From Paenibacillus tuaregi (GTDB lineage Bacteria; Bacillota; Bacilli; Paenibacillales; Paenibacillaceae): a stretch of DNA of 64,000 bases. This document shows, piece after piece, positions 53,901 through 61,226 of the stretch. The notes under the pieces are model-generated. The model did no database searches. It saw only the letters and a program-made list of their open reading frames with translations, and had not been told where the DNA came from. A program made the translations under genes and the position numbers. How positions within the stretch are numbered: position 1 is the first letter of the stretch; the number at the start of each line of letters is the position of its first letter. The DNA lies in NCBI RefSeq assembly GCF_900086655.1, contig NZ_LT575476.1, positions 744,465 through 808,464 on the forward strand. Direction: 5' to 3'.

Positions 53901-54166
53901 TCGTCAGTCGAGCAGAACGAACGAAACATGCGATTGCCAAGTTGAAGGAGAAGCACTCCTTTAGTAAGATGGAGCTGGATTGGCTTGGGCGAATTGAAAC
54001 GGTATTGTTGCACGAACCGTTATTGGATCGTGATCTATTTAATACGGGTGCATTCAAGAATCAAGGCGGCTATAATCGCATGAATAAGATTTTCCGCGAG
54101 CAACTCGATACCATTATTACAGAATTGAATCAGTACTTATTTGAAGACGGGGGACAATCAGCGTGA
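50903..54166 (+). CDS. hsdR: type I restriction enzyme, R subunit
   Basis: HsdR moves DNA past the complex and cuts unmodified DNA. The 1087 residues have an N-terminal DUF4145-like helical domain (1-150). The nuclease domain comes next, with GYADYALFVGLQMVGIIEAK giving the D...ExK site near 245-265. The helicase motors have Walker A SMATGTGKTRT, the DEAH box LIIVDEAHRGYI, TATPAIQTTQIFG and the motif VI-like QMMGRATRLSPEIG. A C-terminal helical domain follows. The ATG at 50903 is preferred because GAGGTGG lies 6 bases upstream; an ATG at 50888 lies before that. It overlaps hsdM by four bases. Confidence 0.95.
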   Translation: MESNFSFLDSNFAILAQIGGTAEDYLYSDPNSCLFKLGLLGEMVVNLMMQFDGIQPPSYDNTHANRIKLLKGQGLLPREIDDILYSLRMARNKAVHANYDSLEQCKVLMGMAHELSIWFMQTYGDWQYSPQRFVLPLEKSQAKVDYEAILRTKEAKIEELTKLAEQAQAKSTMTIEERTTRGSRAAQQLQLSEAQTRYIIDEQLRKVGWEADTVQLRYSKGTRPQKGHNYAIAEWPTRNASGKSGYADYALFVGLQMVGIIEAKRQYTDIPSVIDNQCKEYAQSVSEEHATYQVGNWNKYKVPFVFATNGRKYLKQLETKSGIWFLDVRKQSNISKALQGWMSPEGIVELLNKDTDTADQALGATPYDLLRDPDGLNLREYQIEAIEAAEQAIINGQDKVLLSMATGTGKTRTILGMLYRFLKSGRFQRILFLVDRTSLGEQAQDVFKEVKIEELMTLDNIYNIKELSDKDIDKETKVHVATVQSLVKRVLYNEGETIPAVSDYDLIIVDEAHRGYILDKDMSDDELLYRNQEDYMSKYSAVIDYFNAVKIGLTATPAIQTTQIFGQPVFNYTYRRAVVEGYLVDHDAPHTIVTKLSKEGITYQKGEVVPIYDPVTGEITNSGELDDELKFDVEKFNRQVITENFNRTVLTEIAQDINPEGDAKTLIFAVDDSHADVIVKLLKEIYEPYGVDNDAVMKITGSIGGRNPKKVMEAIKRFKNERYPNIVVTVDLLTTGIDVPKITTLVFMRRVKSRILFEQMMGRATRLSPEIGKTHFEIYDPVGVYESLEDVNTMKQVVVQPSTSFDDLLDGLEKLPTEKQLQNQIDLIVAKLQRKKRNMTKDNIAHFRDIAQGDTPDQFIKKVKHMPVEEAKAYVLENRKVFDIMNEGGRGKPRAVVISDKEDELVSHERGYGKGLKPKDYLDEFKAFITNNMNKIAALQVVCTRPSDLTRESLKSLRWELDREGFTEQQLNTAWKQLSNEDITADIISFIRKEALGSALVSRAERTKHAIAKLKEKHSFSKMELDWLGRIETVLLHEPLLDRDLFNTGAFKNQGGYNRMNKIFREQLDTIITELNQYLFEDGGQSA

Positions 54167-55581
54167 ACAACCAAGAGATCGTATCTAAACTATGGAACTT
54201 ATGTAATGTTCTCCGAGATGACGGCATCACGTATCATCAGTATGTAACGGAGCTTACCTATATTTTGTTCTTGAAGATGGCAAAAGAAACCGAGACGGAA
54301 AAAGAAATCCCTGAGCAATACCGTTGGGACCAATTGCTCAAGCCAAAGGGTATTGAGCTTAAAAAATTCTATAAGGAGCTACTCAGCCACTTAGGCGAGG
54401 ATACCAGAGGCCGTGTACGTGAGATTTATGCAGGTGCTTCTTCGAATATCGATGAGCCCAAGAACCTGGAGAAGCTCATTACTTCGATTGACGCACTCGA
54501 TTGGTATTCGGCTAAGGAAGAAGGGTTAGGAAACCTGTACGAGGGTTTGCTTGAGAAAAATGCAAATGAGAAGAAGTCTGGTGCTGGCCAGTACTTCACT
54601 CCACGGGTCTTGATCGACGTGATGACGAAGCTTGTTGATCCGAAGCCGGGCGAGCGTTGTAATGACCCTGCGTGCGGTACGTTCGGTTTCATGATTGCGG
54701 CGGATCGATATGTAAAGGATCAGACTGATGATTTGTTTGCACTATCGCCAGAGTTGCAGGAATTCCAGCGTAAACAGGCTTTTTCTGGCTCTGAACTTGT
54801 ACATGAAACCCATCGTTTGGCTTTGATGAATGCGATGTTGCATGATATCGAAGGACCGATCAAGTTAGGCGATACATTGTCTAATCAAGGGAAGACGATG
54901 AAGGATTTTGATGTCGTGTTAACGAATCCTCCATTTGGTACGAAAAAAGGTGGCGAACGTGCGACACGTGATGACTTCACTTATCCTACGTCCAATAAGC
55001 AGTTGAACTTCTTGCAACATATTTACCGCAGTTTGAAAGCAAACAATGATGCACGTGCAGCTGTCGTCCTTCCGGATAACGTATTGTTTGCAGACGGAGA
55101 TGGTGCTTCTATCCGTAACGACTTGATGGACAAGTGTAATTTGCATACGATCTTGCGTCTGCCTACTGGAATCTTCTATGCTCAGGGCGTTAAGACAAAT
55201 GTGCTCTTCTTTACGCGTGGTAAGTCCGATAAGCACAATACGAAAGAAGTCTGGATCTATGATTTGCGCACCAACATGCCGTCGTTCGGAAAAACGAACA
55301 CTCTTAAGGCAGAGCATTTTAACGCATTTATCGCGGCATATAAGGCAGAAGACCGTCACAATGTACAGGATGAACGTTGGAATGTATTCACTCGTGAGCA
55401 AATTCGTGAGAAGAGCAACAGCCTTGATCTAGGACTTATTCGTGATGATAGCGTTCTGGACTATGATGAACTACCAGACCCAATTGAGAGTGGAGAAGCA
55501 GTCGTAGCGCAGCTTGAAGAAGCGGTTGAGTTGATCTTAAGCGTAGTAAAGGAACTGAAGTCATTGGAGGCTAGTCGCTAA
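54163..55581 (+). CDS. hsdM: type I restriction-modification system, M subunit
   Basis: HsdM methylates adenine N6 at the site chosen by HsdS and protects host DNA. The 472 residues have an N-terminal helical domain (LWNLCNVLRDDGITYHQYVT), the conserved GAGQYFTPRVLIDVM, the SAM motif CNDPACGTFGFMIAADRYV and the catalytic motif VVLTNPPFGTKKGG. The start is GTG, overlapping the hsdR stop (GTGA). Its TAA shares an A with the hsdS ATG. Confidence 0.96.
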   Translation: MNNQEIVSKLWNLCNVLRDDGITYHQYVTELTYILFLKMAKETETEKEIPEQYRWDQLLKPKGIELKKFYKELLSHLGEDTRGRVREIYAGASSNIDEPKNLEKLITSIDALDWYSAKEEGLGNLYEGLLEKNANEKKSGAGQYFTPRVLIDVMTKLVDPKPGERCNDPACGTFGFMIAADRYVKDQTDDLFALSPELQEFQRKQAFSGSELVHETHRLALMNAMLHDIEGPIKLGDTLSNQGKTMKDFDVVLTNPPFGTKKGGERATRDDFTYPTSNKQLNFLQHIYRSLKANNDARAAVVLPDNVLFADGDGASIRNDLMDKCNLHTILRLPTGIFYAQGVKTNVLFFTRGKSDKHNTKEVWIYDLRTNMPSFGKTNTLKAEHFNAFIAAYKAEDRHNVQDERWNVFTREQIREKSNSLDLGLIRDDSVLDYDELPDPIESGEAVVAQLEEAVELILSVVKELKSLEASR

Positions 55582-57197
55582 TGGCTAAGAGTAAGAAGCA
55601 GAAGTTATCGGTTGAAGAGCTATTGGAACAGGCTCTAGTGCCTGAGAAAGAGCAACCGTATGAAGTGCCTATGAATTGGGTATGGACGAAAACGGGTAAA
55701 ATGATAAGTGTGATAATGGGGCAATCCCCAAAAGGTGAAGACAATTCTGATGATGCATCCAATACAGGATTAATTGGTGGTGCATCAGATATGGGAGAAC
55801 TTTATCCTTATGTTAGCAGATATACAACGAACCCCACAAAGCTTTCAAAAGAAAATGATGTTATTGTTTCCATACGGGCTACATTAGGTAGACCTATTTT
55901 TTCGGATGGAGAATATTGCTTGGGACGTGGCGTATCAGCACTTCGGTCGGATGTCATCTCTGGTTCTTTTATTCGTTATTTCGTACTGAACTTTGAAGAT
56001 TATTTGTATAGCGTTGCGACTGGAACTACTTTTGCACAAGTAAGTAAAGATGATTTGGAACGAATGCCTCTCCCACTCCCTCCAATTGCCGAACAACAAC
56101 GTATCGTTCACCGTATTGATAGCATGTTCGCTAAGCTTGATCAGGCAAAGGAATTGGCGGAAAATGCTTTAGACAGCTTTGAAACACGTAAAGCCGCTAT
56201 CCTACATAAGGCTTTTACAGGGGAGCTCACTGCGAAGTGGCGTGTAGAACATAGCGTGGGAATGGATAGCTGGGAAAATAAGAAATTAAATGAAGTAGCA
56301 AAGTTTAGCGCGGGTTATGCTTTTAAAAGTAAGTCATTCACACAAGAGGGCTATCAAGTTATTAGGATGGGTAATTTATACAACGGTATACTTGATCTAG
56401 AAAGGAATCCAGTATTTATTGACCCAGAAGTACTTGGTGAATCGCTACTTAATAAGTCCAGAATTGAGAAGGGTGATATTTTACTTACACTAACTGGTAC
56501 CAAATATAAGCGAGACTATGGATATGCAGTATTGATTGATCAAGATCAGATATTGTTACTAAACCAACGAATTGTAGCGCTGAAACCTAATCAAGTTGAT
56601 CCAATCTTTTTATTGTATTTTCTGCGATCAAATTTGTTTAGAGATGTATTCTTTAGTAATGAGACTGGTGGTGTTAATCAAGGGAATGTAAGATCTAAAT
56701 TTGTCGAAAACATTCTAATGCCATATCCTTCACTTCATGAACAGAAGCAAATCGTTTCGATCTTAGTAAATGTCCTGAGTAAGGAGGATAAGACTAAAGA
56801 ACTTATTGATGTCATTGATCAAATCGACGGAATGAAAAAAGCGATTCTCGCCCGTGCCTTTCGTGGTGAACTTGGTACTAATGACGCCACAGAAGGAAGT
56901 TCGGTGAAGTTGTTAATAGAAGCTTTGGAAAACAAAATTAATGAAAGTGAAACCGTGAATAAAGGTTACCCCAAAAATGAGTCTTTTGAAGTTGGGAAGG
57001 TAAGCGAGTTGGATAACAAAGATCTACTAAACGTCTTGAACCAGAACGGCGGAAAACTAACTCCATTAGAGCTATATAAAAAAACTGAAATGGAAATTGA
57101 AGAATTTTACGCAGTATTAAAAGAATATGTAGGTATCGGGGATATTATCGAAGATAGAAAAAATGATGGTGAAGTTTATCTGGTGGCCAAAAGATGA
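55581..57197 (+). CDS. hsdS: type I restriction-modification system, S subunit
   Basis: HsdS holds two target recognition domains. TRD1 lies at about residues 35-175 (from NWVWTKTGKMISVIMGQSPK). The first spacer helix pair is LPPIAEQQRIVHRIDSMFAK, then LDQAKELAENALDSFETRKA. TRD2 lies at about 225-390 (from WENKKLNEVAKFSAGYAFKS), and the second spacer is YPSLHEQKQIVSILVNVL. A C-terminal extension of about 100 residues (430-538) with a winged-helix look (GGKLTPLELYKKTEMEIEEF) exceeds the usual ~400-450 residues and is unusual. The gene overlaps both neighbours, including the ATPase gene by four bases. Confidence 0.93.
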   Translation: MAKSKKQKLSVEELLEQALVPEKEQPYEVPMNWVWTKTGKMISVIMGQSPKGEDNSDDASNTGLIGGASDMGELYPYVSRYTTNPTKLSKENDVIVSIRATLGRPIFSDGEYCLGRGVSALRSDVISGSFIRYFVLNFEDYLYSVATGTTFAQVSKDDLERMPLPLPPIAEQQRIVHRIDSMFAKLDQAKELAENALDSFETRKAAILHKAFTGELTAKWRVEHSVGMDSWENKKLNEVAKFSAGYAFKSKSFTQEGYQVIRMGNLYNGILDLERNPVFIDPEVLGESLLNKSRIEKGDILLTLTGTKYKRDYGYAVLIDQDQILLLNQRIVALKPNQVDPIFLLYFLRSNLFRDVFFSNETGGVNQGNVRSKFVENILMPYPSLHEQKQIVSILVNVLSKEDKTKELIDVIDQIDGMKKAILARAFRGELGTNDATEGSSVKLLIEALENKINESETVNKGYPKNESFEVGKVSELDNKDLLNVLNQNGGKLTPLELYKKTEMEIEEFYAVLKEYVGIGDIIEDRKNDGEVYLVAKR

Positions 57198-58738
57198 GAA
57201 TAGATAAGTTGTATATAGACGAGTTTAAAAACTTGAAGAAGTTCAGGATCGATTTTTGTGAGCAGGAACTGACAAGCGTCTTAATTGGTAAGAATGGAAG
57301 TGGTAAATCTAACGTTATTGAGGCATTGGTTTTGATATTTCGGGATTTGGACTTAAAATCTCTACCTTCATTTGATTATCAAATAAACTATATTTGTAAC
57401 AATCATGACGTACAGATTATTTCAAAAAATAAAAAGTACAATATTGAATTGGATGGTAAAAAATCTTCGATGTCTATCCTTCATAGTATAGATGAGGAAG
57501 GACAGAAAATATATATACCGAAGCACGTTTTTGCGTATTATTCTGGACCAAGTAATCGTTTAGAAAAGCATTTTGATAAACACCAAAATAAATTCTATAG
57601 GGAGTTACTTGATGGGAATGAAAAGGCACTAAGACCTTTTTTTTATGCCCGATTGATTCATAGCCACTTTGTGTTACTTTCTTTCTTCTCTTTTTTTGAT
57701 CAATCATCTAAAGACTTCTTAAAAAGATATTTAGATATAGTTGGGCTTGAGTCAATACTATTTGTGTTAAAGAAGCCATTTTGGAATAAAAAAACTGGGC
57801 AAAATTTAGATCAATTCTGGGGTGCAAGAGGCGTTGTGAAAAAATTTTTAAATGACCTTTATAAGTATTCACTGGCACCGATAAAGGATATTGTAAATAT
57901 TCCAGACGGTTTTTCTAATAAAAAACAAGAAATGACATATTTATTCTTGCAGGACGACGAAAAAACAATTGAGTTTGCAAGAAAATATCAAAGTAATATC
58001 GAGTTTTTCAAGAATTTAGAAAGTACTTATCTATCTGATTTAATATATGAAGTTAAGATTAAAGTTGTAAAATCTGACGGAACTAAATTAACATTTAACG
58101 AATTAAGTGAAGGTGAACAACAACTAATTACTGTACTTGGTTTACTAAAATTCACCAAAGAGGATGAATCTTTATTTTTACTTGATGAACCAGATACACA
58201 TTTAAACCCTGCATGGAAGTTTGAATATCTTGAATTGTTAAAGAATGTTGTTGGAAATAGTGAAACTAGCCAAGTGATCATTTCCACACACGACCCAATT
58301 GTTATTGGAGGGTTGAGAAAAGAACAGGTAACAATTTTTAGTCGTGAAGATGATGGAATAGTAACTAAACAACCAGATATGGACCTAAAGGGAATGGGTG
58401 TTGCTGCATTACTTACGAGCGAACTATTTGGACTTACATCTACTCTTGATCTAGAGACTCAAGATAAGATTAACAAGAAGAGAGAATTGATGTTTAAGGA
58501 AAATAAAACAATGGATGACATATCGGAGATTGAAAAAATTTCTGCTGAATTGGGCTCTTTAGACTTTACAAGGACAACCAGAGATCCTTTGTATGAAAAA
58601 TTCTTGAAAGCATTATATAAGCGGGATATAAAAAATAAAAAGAGAGTGTTAACTCCCGAGGAAGTTCGTGAACAGGAGCGTATTACGGAAGAGATATTTA
58701 GGGAGATCATGGAGGATAAAGGCAATGCGCTGGATTAA
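57194..58738 (+). CDS. SMC-like AAA ATPase, Septu PtuA-like
   Basis: The 514-residue protein is an OLD/RecF-type ABC ATPase. Visible are Walker A VLIGKNGSGKSNVIEALVLI at about 31-50, the signature LTFNELSEGEQQLITVLGLL near 305-320, Walker B LFLLDEPDTHLNPAWKFEY and the H-loop QVIISTHDPIVIGG. The short insert between Walker A and the signature has no long coiled coil. A C-terminal helical tail (about 430-514) has no TOPRIM motif. Together with the HNH gene that overlaps it, this matches the PtuA-PtuB arrangement of Septu systems. Its ATG overlaps the hsdS stop, so it is part of the restriction operon. Confidence 0.85.
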   Translation: MRIDKLYIDEFKNLKKFRIDFCEQELTSVLIGKNGSGKSNVIEALVLIFRDLDLKSLPSFDYQINYICNNHDVQIISKNKKYNIELDGKKSSMSILHSIDEEGQKIYIPKHVFAYYSGPSNRLEKHFDKHQNKFYRELLDGNEKALRPFFYARLIHSHFVLLSFFSFFDQSSKDFLKRYLDIVGLESILFVLKKPFWNKKTGQNLDQFWGARGVVKKFLNDLYKYSLAPIKDIVNIPDGFSNKKQEMTYLFLQDDEKTIEFARKYQSNIEFFKNLESTYLSDLIYEVKIKVVKSDGTKLTFNELSEGEQQLITVLGLLKFTKEDESLFLLDEPDTHLNPAWKFEYLELLKNVVGNSETSQVIISTHDPIVIGGLRKEQVTIFSREDDGIVTKQPDMDLKGMGVAALLTSELFGLTSTLDLETQDKINKKRELMFKENKTMDDISEIEKISAELGSLDFTRTTRDPLYEKFLKALYKRDIKNKKRVLTPEEVREQERITEEIFREIMEDKGNALD

Positions 58739-59579
58739 CGTAGATAACTATTCTCCACCAGATACATGGTTAAAAAAAGCCAATGCTGTAACCGAGTTAT
58801 TAAGTTCGGTCAAGTCAAAAGAAGAAAGAAAGAAAATAATAGAAGATAATAGTAATTTATGGAGAGAGTTAAAGGATGATTTGTTTAAGCTTTCTCACGG
58901 GAAATGCTGGTACTCTGAAGCAAAGAGAACGGTATCCTTCTTTGATGTTGACCATTTTAGACCGAAAAATAATGTTAAAGCTCTTAATTGGGACGGATTT
59001 GAAACTAGCAATATAGACGAAGGTTACTGGTGGTTAGCCTTTGACTGGAAGAATTACAGACCTGCAGGAGAAATAACAAATAGAAAAAATTCGGACAAAG
59101 ATGGAGTTTGTAGAGGTAAACAAGATTACTTTCCCTTGTTTAAGGGATGTCAATGTGCAGCTACTCCAAATGACAATATTGAATATGAAATCCCAGTAAT
59201 TCTCGATCCAACAGTACGCGAGGATTCAATCCTTATTTCTTTTGATATGAACGGAGAAGTAATACCTGCAGTTCCGAGTGATACATTCGAGTACTATAGA
59301 GCAAAAATAACTATTAAACTATTGCACCTCGATAATCCTCTACTAACTGACGCAAGGTTACAAGTATGGAATTACTGTAAAAGACTTCTTGATGAAATAG
59401 AAAAAATAATTCTGAAAAGAGATGCAGCAAGTCCACTAATAGAAGAAATAAAGAGGAATAGATTAGCTGAACTTGCTGAGTTATTATCACCCAAATCTGA
59501 ATTCTCATCAGTAGCAACTGCATGTATCTTACAGAGTAAGCATCTTTGGGCTAAAAACTTATTAAAATTTAGTGCATGA
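58725..59579 (+). CDS. HNH endonuclease, Septu PtuB-like
   Basis: The 284-residue protein has an HNH core at about residues 55-95: LSHGKCWYSEAKRTVSFFDV followed by DHFRPKNNVKALNWDG. The metal-site pattern is C-W-Y-S-E...D-H-F-R-P-K; most relatives have a second Cys where Ser stands here. Later motifs are YWWLAFDWKNYRPAGEITNR, DYFPLF and CQCAATP, all usual in PtuB-type nucleases. The start at 58725 follows GGAGGATAAAGGC within the ATPase gene (14-base overlap). It should act with the ATPase as a nuclease effector. A terminator follows 40 bases after the stop. Confidence 0.86.
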   Translation: MRWINVDNYSPPDTWLKKANAVTELLSSVKSKEERKKIIEDNSNLWRELKDDLFKLSHGKCWYSEAKRTVSFFDVDHFRPKNNVKALNWDGFETSNIDEGYWWLAFDWKNYRPAGEITNRKNSDKDGVCRGKQDYFPLFKGCQCAATPNDNIEYEIPVILDPTVREDSILISFDMNGEVIPAVPSDTFEYYRAKITIKLLHLDNPLLTDARLQVWNYCKRLLDEIEKIILKRDAASPLIEEIKRNRLAELAELLSPKSEFSSVATACILQSKHLWAKNLLKFSA

Positions 59580-59620
59580 GTGATGGATATAGTGCTAATA
59601 GACATACAGGACTCAGACGG

Positions 59621-59671
59621 TAAATCCCTTTTCGCAACTTGCTCAAACAAGCCGGAGGAGGGATTTTTGTT
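59621..59671 (+). terminator. terminator of the hsdRMS-ptuAB-like operon
   Basis: AAATCCCT and AGGGATTT enclose a 29-base loop, followed by TTGTTTTG. Confidence 0.6.
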
Positions 59672-59691
59672 TTGAGTAAACCTTTACGGAC

Positions 59692-59725
59692 TTGTTGACG
59701 CGTTGTTGACGAACATCGTCAACAA
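59692..59725. repeat. TTGTTGACGA inverted repeat at the right island end
   Basis: TTGTTGACGA (59703-59712), ACA, TCGTCAACAA (59716-59725) is a perfect 10-bp palindrome pair. A further direct TTGTTGACG begins at 59692. The same word lies at 47483. It is probably a recombinase-binding arm cluster. Confidence 0.6.
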
Positions 59726-59759
59726 ACAATCAAACTCAAACAAAATGAATAATACTTGA

Positions 59760-59793
59760 TGGTTAAAACCCTTCTAAATAAAGGGTTTTAACC
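59760..59793. terminator. bidirectional terminator near the right att site
   Basis: GGTTAAAACCCTT, a short loop and AAGGGTTTTAACC form a perfect 13-bp stem with A/T tails on both strands. Confidence 0.8.
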
Positions 59794-59819
59794 AACTAAC
59801 ACAGATGCCAAACAACTCC

Positions 59820-59876
59820 GACATGCTCCAGCATACGGTGCATGTGGAAGCTGTTTGCTTGCTGGAGAGAGAGTAG
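59820..59876 (+). pseudogene. displaced 3' end of rlmD with attR
   Basis: The frame reads DMLQHTVHVEAVCLLERE then TAG, closely matching the rlmD end DMFPHTVHVEAVALLVR. It has no upstream gene and is followed 9 bases later by a strong terminator. The identical 21-bp core is at 59831-59851. The simplest reading is that this is the original rlmD terminus, pushed 12.5 kb away by the island. Confidence 0.8.
59831..59851 (+). other. right att-like repeat (attR)
   Basis: Exact copy of 47347-47367, inside the displaced rlmD end. Confidence 0.7.
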
Positions 59877-59884
59877 TACAAGAA

Positions 59885-59922
59885 AACAAGATGCAGGCTA
59901 TTAGCTTTCGGCATCTTGTTTT
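59885..59922. terminator. original rlmD terminator
   Basis: AACAAGATGC, a 16-base loop and GCATCTTGTT with a T run follow the displaced rlmD stop. A near-identical copy lies at about 61519-61556. Confidence 0.85.
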
Positions 59923-60190
59923 TTTGTCCTTTGTTTTTGATTCCTCAATAATAACATCACCTTTGGGCGCATGTACAAGCGATTGCCATACGTCAATGGT
60001 GCTGTTCTTCCAGTCCACATGCTTCCATTCCACCCCCAGCAGCTTGCCCCCTGCGCATTCCTGTTGTCAATACTAGTGTTATCATCATGCGCCAAACCCC
60101 GGTTTTTCGTGTGATTACATTCAGATAAAAGGCATACATTACACCATAAGCGAAAATTGGCTCACCCTCTCTTTTGGGGTGAAGCAAACA
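59923..60190 (-). pseudogene. tyrosine integrase remnant, copy 1
   Basis: On the reverse strand the sequence encodes ITLVLTTGMRRG (the Arg I box of tyrosine recombinases), then, after a +1 frameshift in a run of five G, LLGVEWKHVDWKNSTIDVWQ and SLVHAPKGDVIIEESKTKDK. It stops at the rlmD terminator, so the HxxR and Tyr boxes are gone. It lies just outside the right att repeat, tail toward rlmD, as integrases of 3'-end-targeting elements often do. It is non-functional and may come from the element that delivered the island or a neighbour. Confidence 0.75.
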
Positions 60191-60198
60191 TAGTTCTG

Positions 60199-60390
60199 TA
60201 TAAGATGAGTTTTAGAATATACCGATCTCAGCTTCGATCCCGAGTGATTCTGAAGAAGCGGAGCGTCCGCCTTTGTCTCCGAAACCCCACTGGGTATTTA
60301 ACTCAAGCATTTCGGAGACAACAGGGGTCGCAAGAACACTCGGTATTGCAGCGCCCCAAAAGGGTAACCTTCATAAGTTCATTTTATATA
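60199..60390 (+). repeat. structured hairpin repeat, copy A3 (MITE-like ends)
   Basis: It begins TATAAGATGAGTTTTAGAAT and ends CTTCATAAGTTCATTTTATA (imperfect inverted termini). The outer strands CGATCCCGAGTGATTCT and AGAACACTCGG pair. The inner arms TGTCTCCGAAA and TTTCGGAGACA pair perfectly over 11 bases. It directly follows integrase remnant 1. Confidence 0.8.
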
Positions 60391-60430
60391 TTTTGCAAAA
60401 TTAATAACCTTATTATCATAATATATATTT

Positions 60431-61135
60431 CTATAGGCACCATCTTAATTGTTTACTATAAAAGGGTATTGGCATCTCATCCGATTTGTTTTCGAAAACT
60501 AACAAGTATAAATGCTTCACCCGCGAAGCGAGCTGTTGTACGACATCATTTTGTTCAATCTCATCCAGACGAAAGCCACTTACATCGACAAATAGCGGAT
60601 TAATGACGCTTGATGAATCAGTACCTTTAATTAGGTAATCGAAATACTCGCTATTGACGGGTAATCTTGCACTTTTTTCAATTTCAAAGTAAGCTTTATG
60701 ACAAAAATCTTGAGTGAAAGTTCTTTCAAGAGTTAAAAGTTGTATTTGTTCATTAATTTGATTGTACGACAGCAGATCCAAAAACACCTCATAGGCTAAA
60801 TCATTAACGCGACTGACTTGAATATTAACGGGAGAACCATCGGATCTACGGGTAATGAACACTTCGTCAAAAATTGACCTAAGCATTTCTAATTCCTGAC
60901 TGGCATGCTCCGTTATAAAGAATGTAGAATCTGTTGAAACAGAAATTCCTAAATCCCTTTTGTAGAGATAGTGTCTGGCAAGGATCGCCTGGATATTTAT
61001 CATGCATTTTATAATATTTCCTATTACTAGTTTATCGTTTACCACTATTGGCGTGTAACGTTCAACGGAAAAGCGGTCAAGTGCTGAAACTTCTTTCGAA
61101 GTTACCATCATTTGTGCGAATTCTATTTGTTTCAC
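60431..61135 (-). CDS. hypothetical protein, unknown family
   Basis: I do not recognise this 234-residue soluble protein. It begins MKQIEFAQMMVTSKEVSALD, has HASQELEMLRSIFDEVFITR and RVNDLAYEVFLDLLSYNQIN as clear helical segments, and ends SKQLRWCL. There are no membrane helices and no catalytic motif I can name. The start is GTG with GGAGGGAGA 4-10 bases upstream. The gene is AT-rich, lies between two integrase remnants, and is probably accessory cargo of an older insertion. Confidence 0.65.
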   Translation of the reverse strand: MKQIEFAQMMVTSKEVSALDRFSVERYTPIVVNDKLVIGNIIKCMINIQAILARHYLYKRDLGISVSTDSTFFITEHASQELEMLRSIFDEVFITRRSDGSPVNIQVSRVNDLAYEVFLDLLSYNQINEQIQLLTLERTFTQDFCHKAYFEIEKSARLPVNSEYFDYLIKGTDSSSVINPLFVDVSGFRLDEIEQNDVVQQLASRVKHLYLLVFENKSDEMPIPFYSKQLRWCL

Positions 61136-61226
61136 TATTCTCCCTCCGATCTCTACTTATTTAAAGTATAAGGTGAACTATGACTTATTATAATTATAGT
61201 TCACCTTTTATGAACGTGAAAATTTC

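Larger units (their letters stand above)
47347..59851. mobile_element. 12.5-kb defence island integrated in the 3' end of rlmD
   Basis: A 21-bp sequence (GCATACGGTGCATGTGGAAG plus C) is identical at 47347-47367, inside rlmD, and at 59831-59851, where it continues into a second in-frame rlmD-like end with stop and terminator. This is the usual outcome of site-specific integration into a gene 3' end that restores the reading frame. TTGTTGACGA words, possible recombinase arm sites, lie at 47483 and at 59703-59725. Cargo is SLATT-RT, a pseudogene and hsdRMS with ATPase/HNH genes. Base composition drops sharply to AT-rich inside. No intact integrase is present; integrase remnants lie just outside the right edge. 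Confidence 0.75.
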
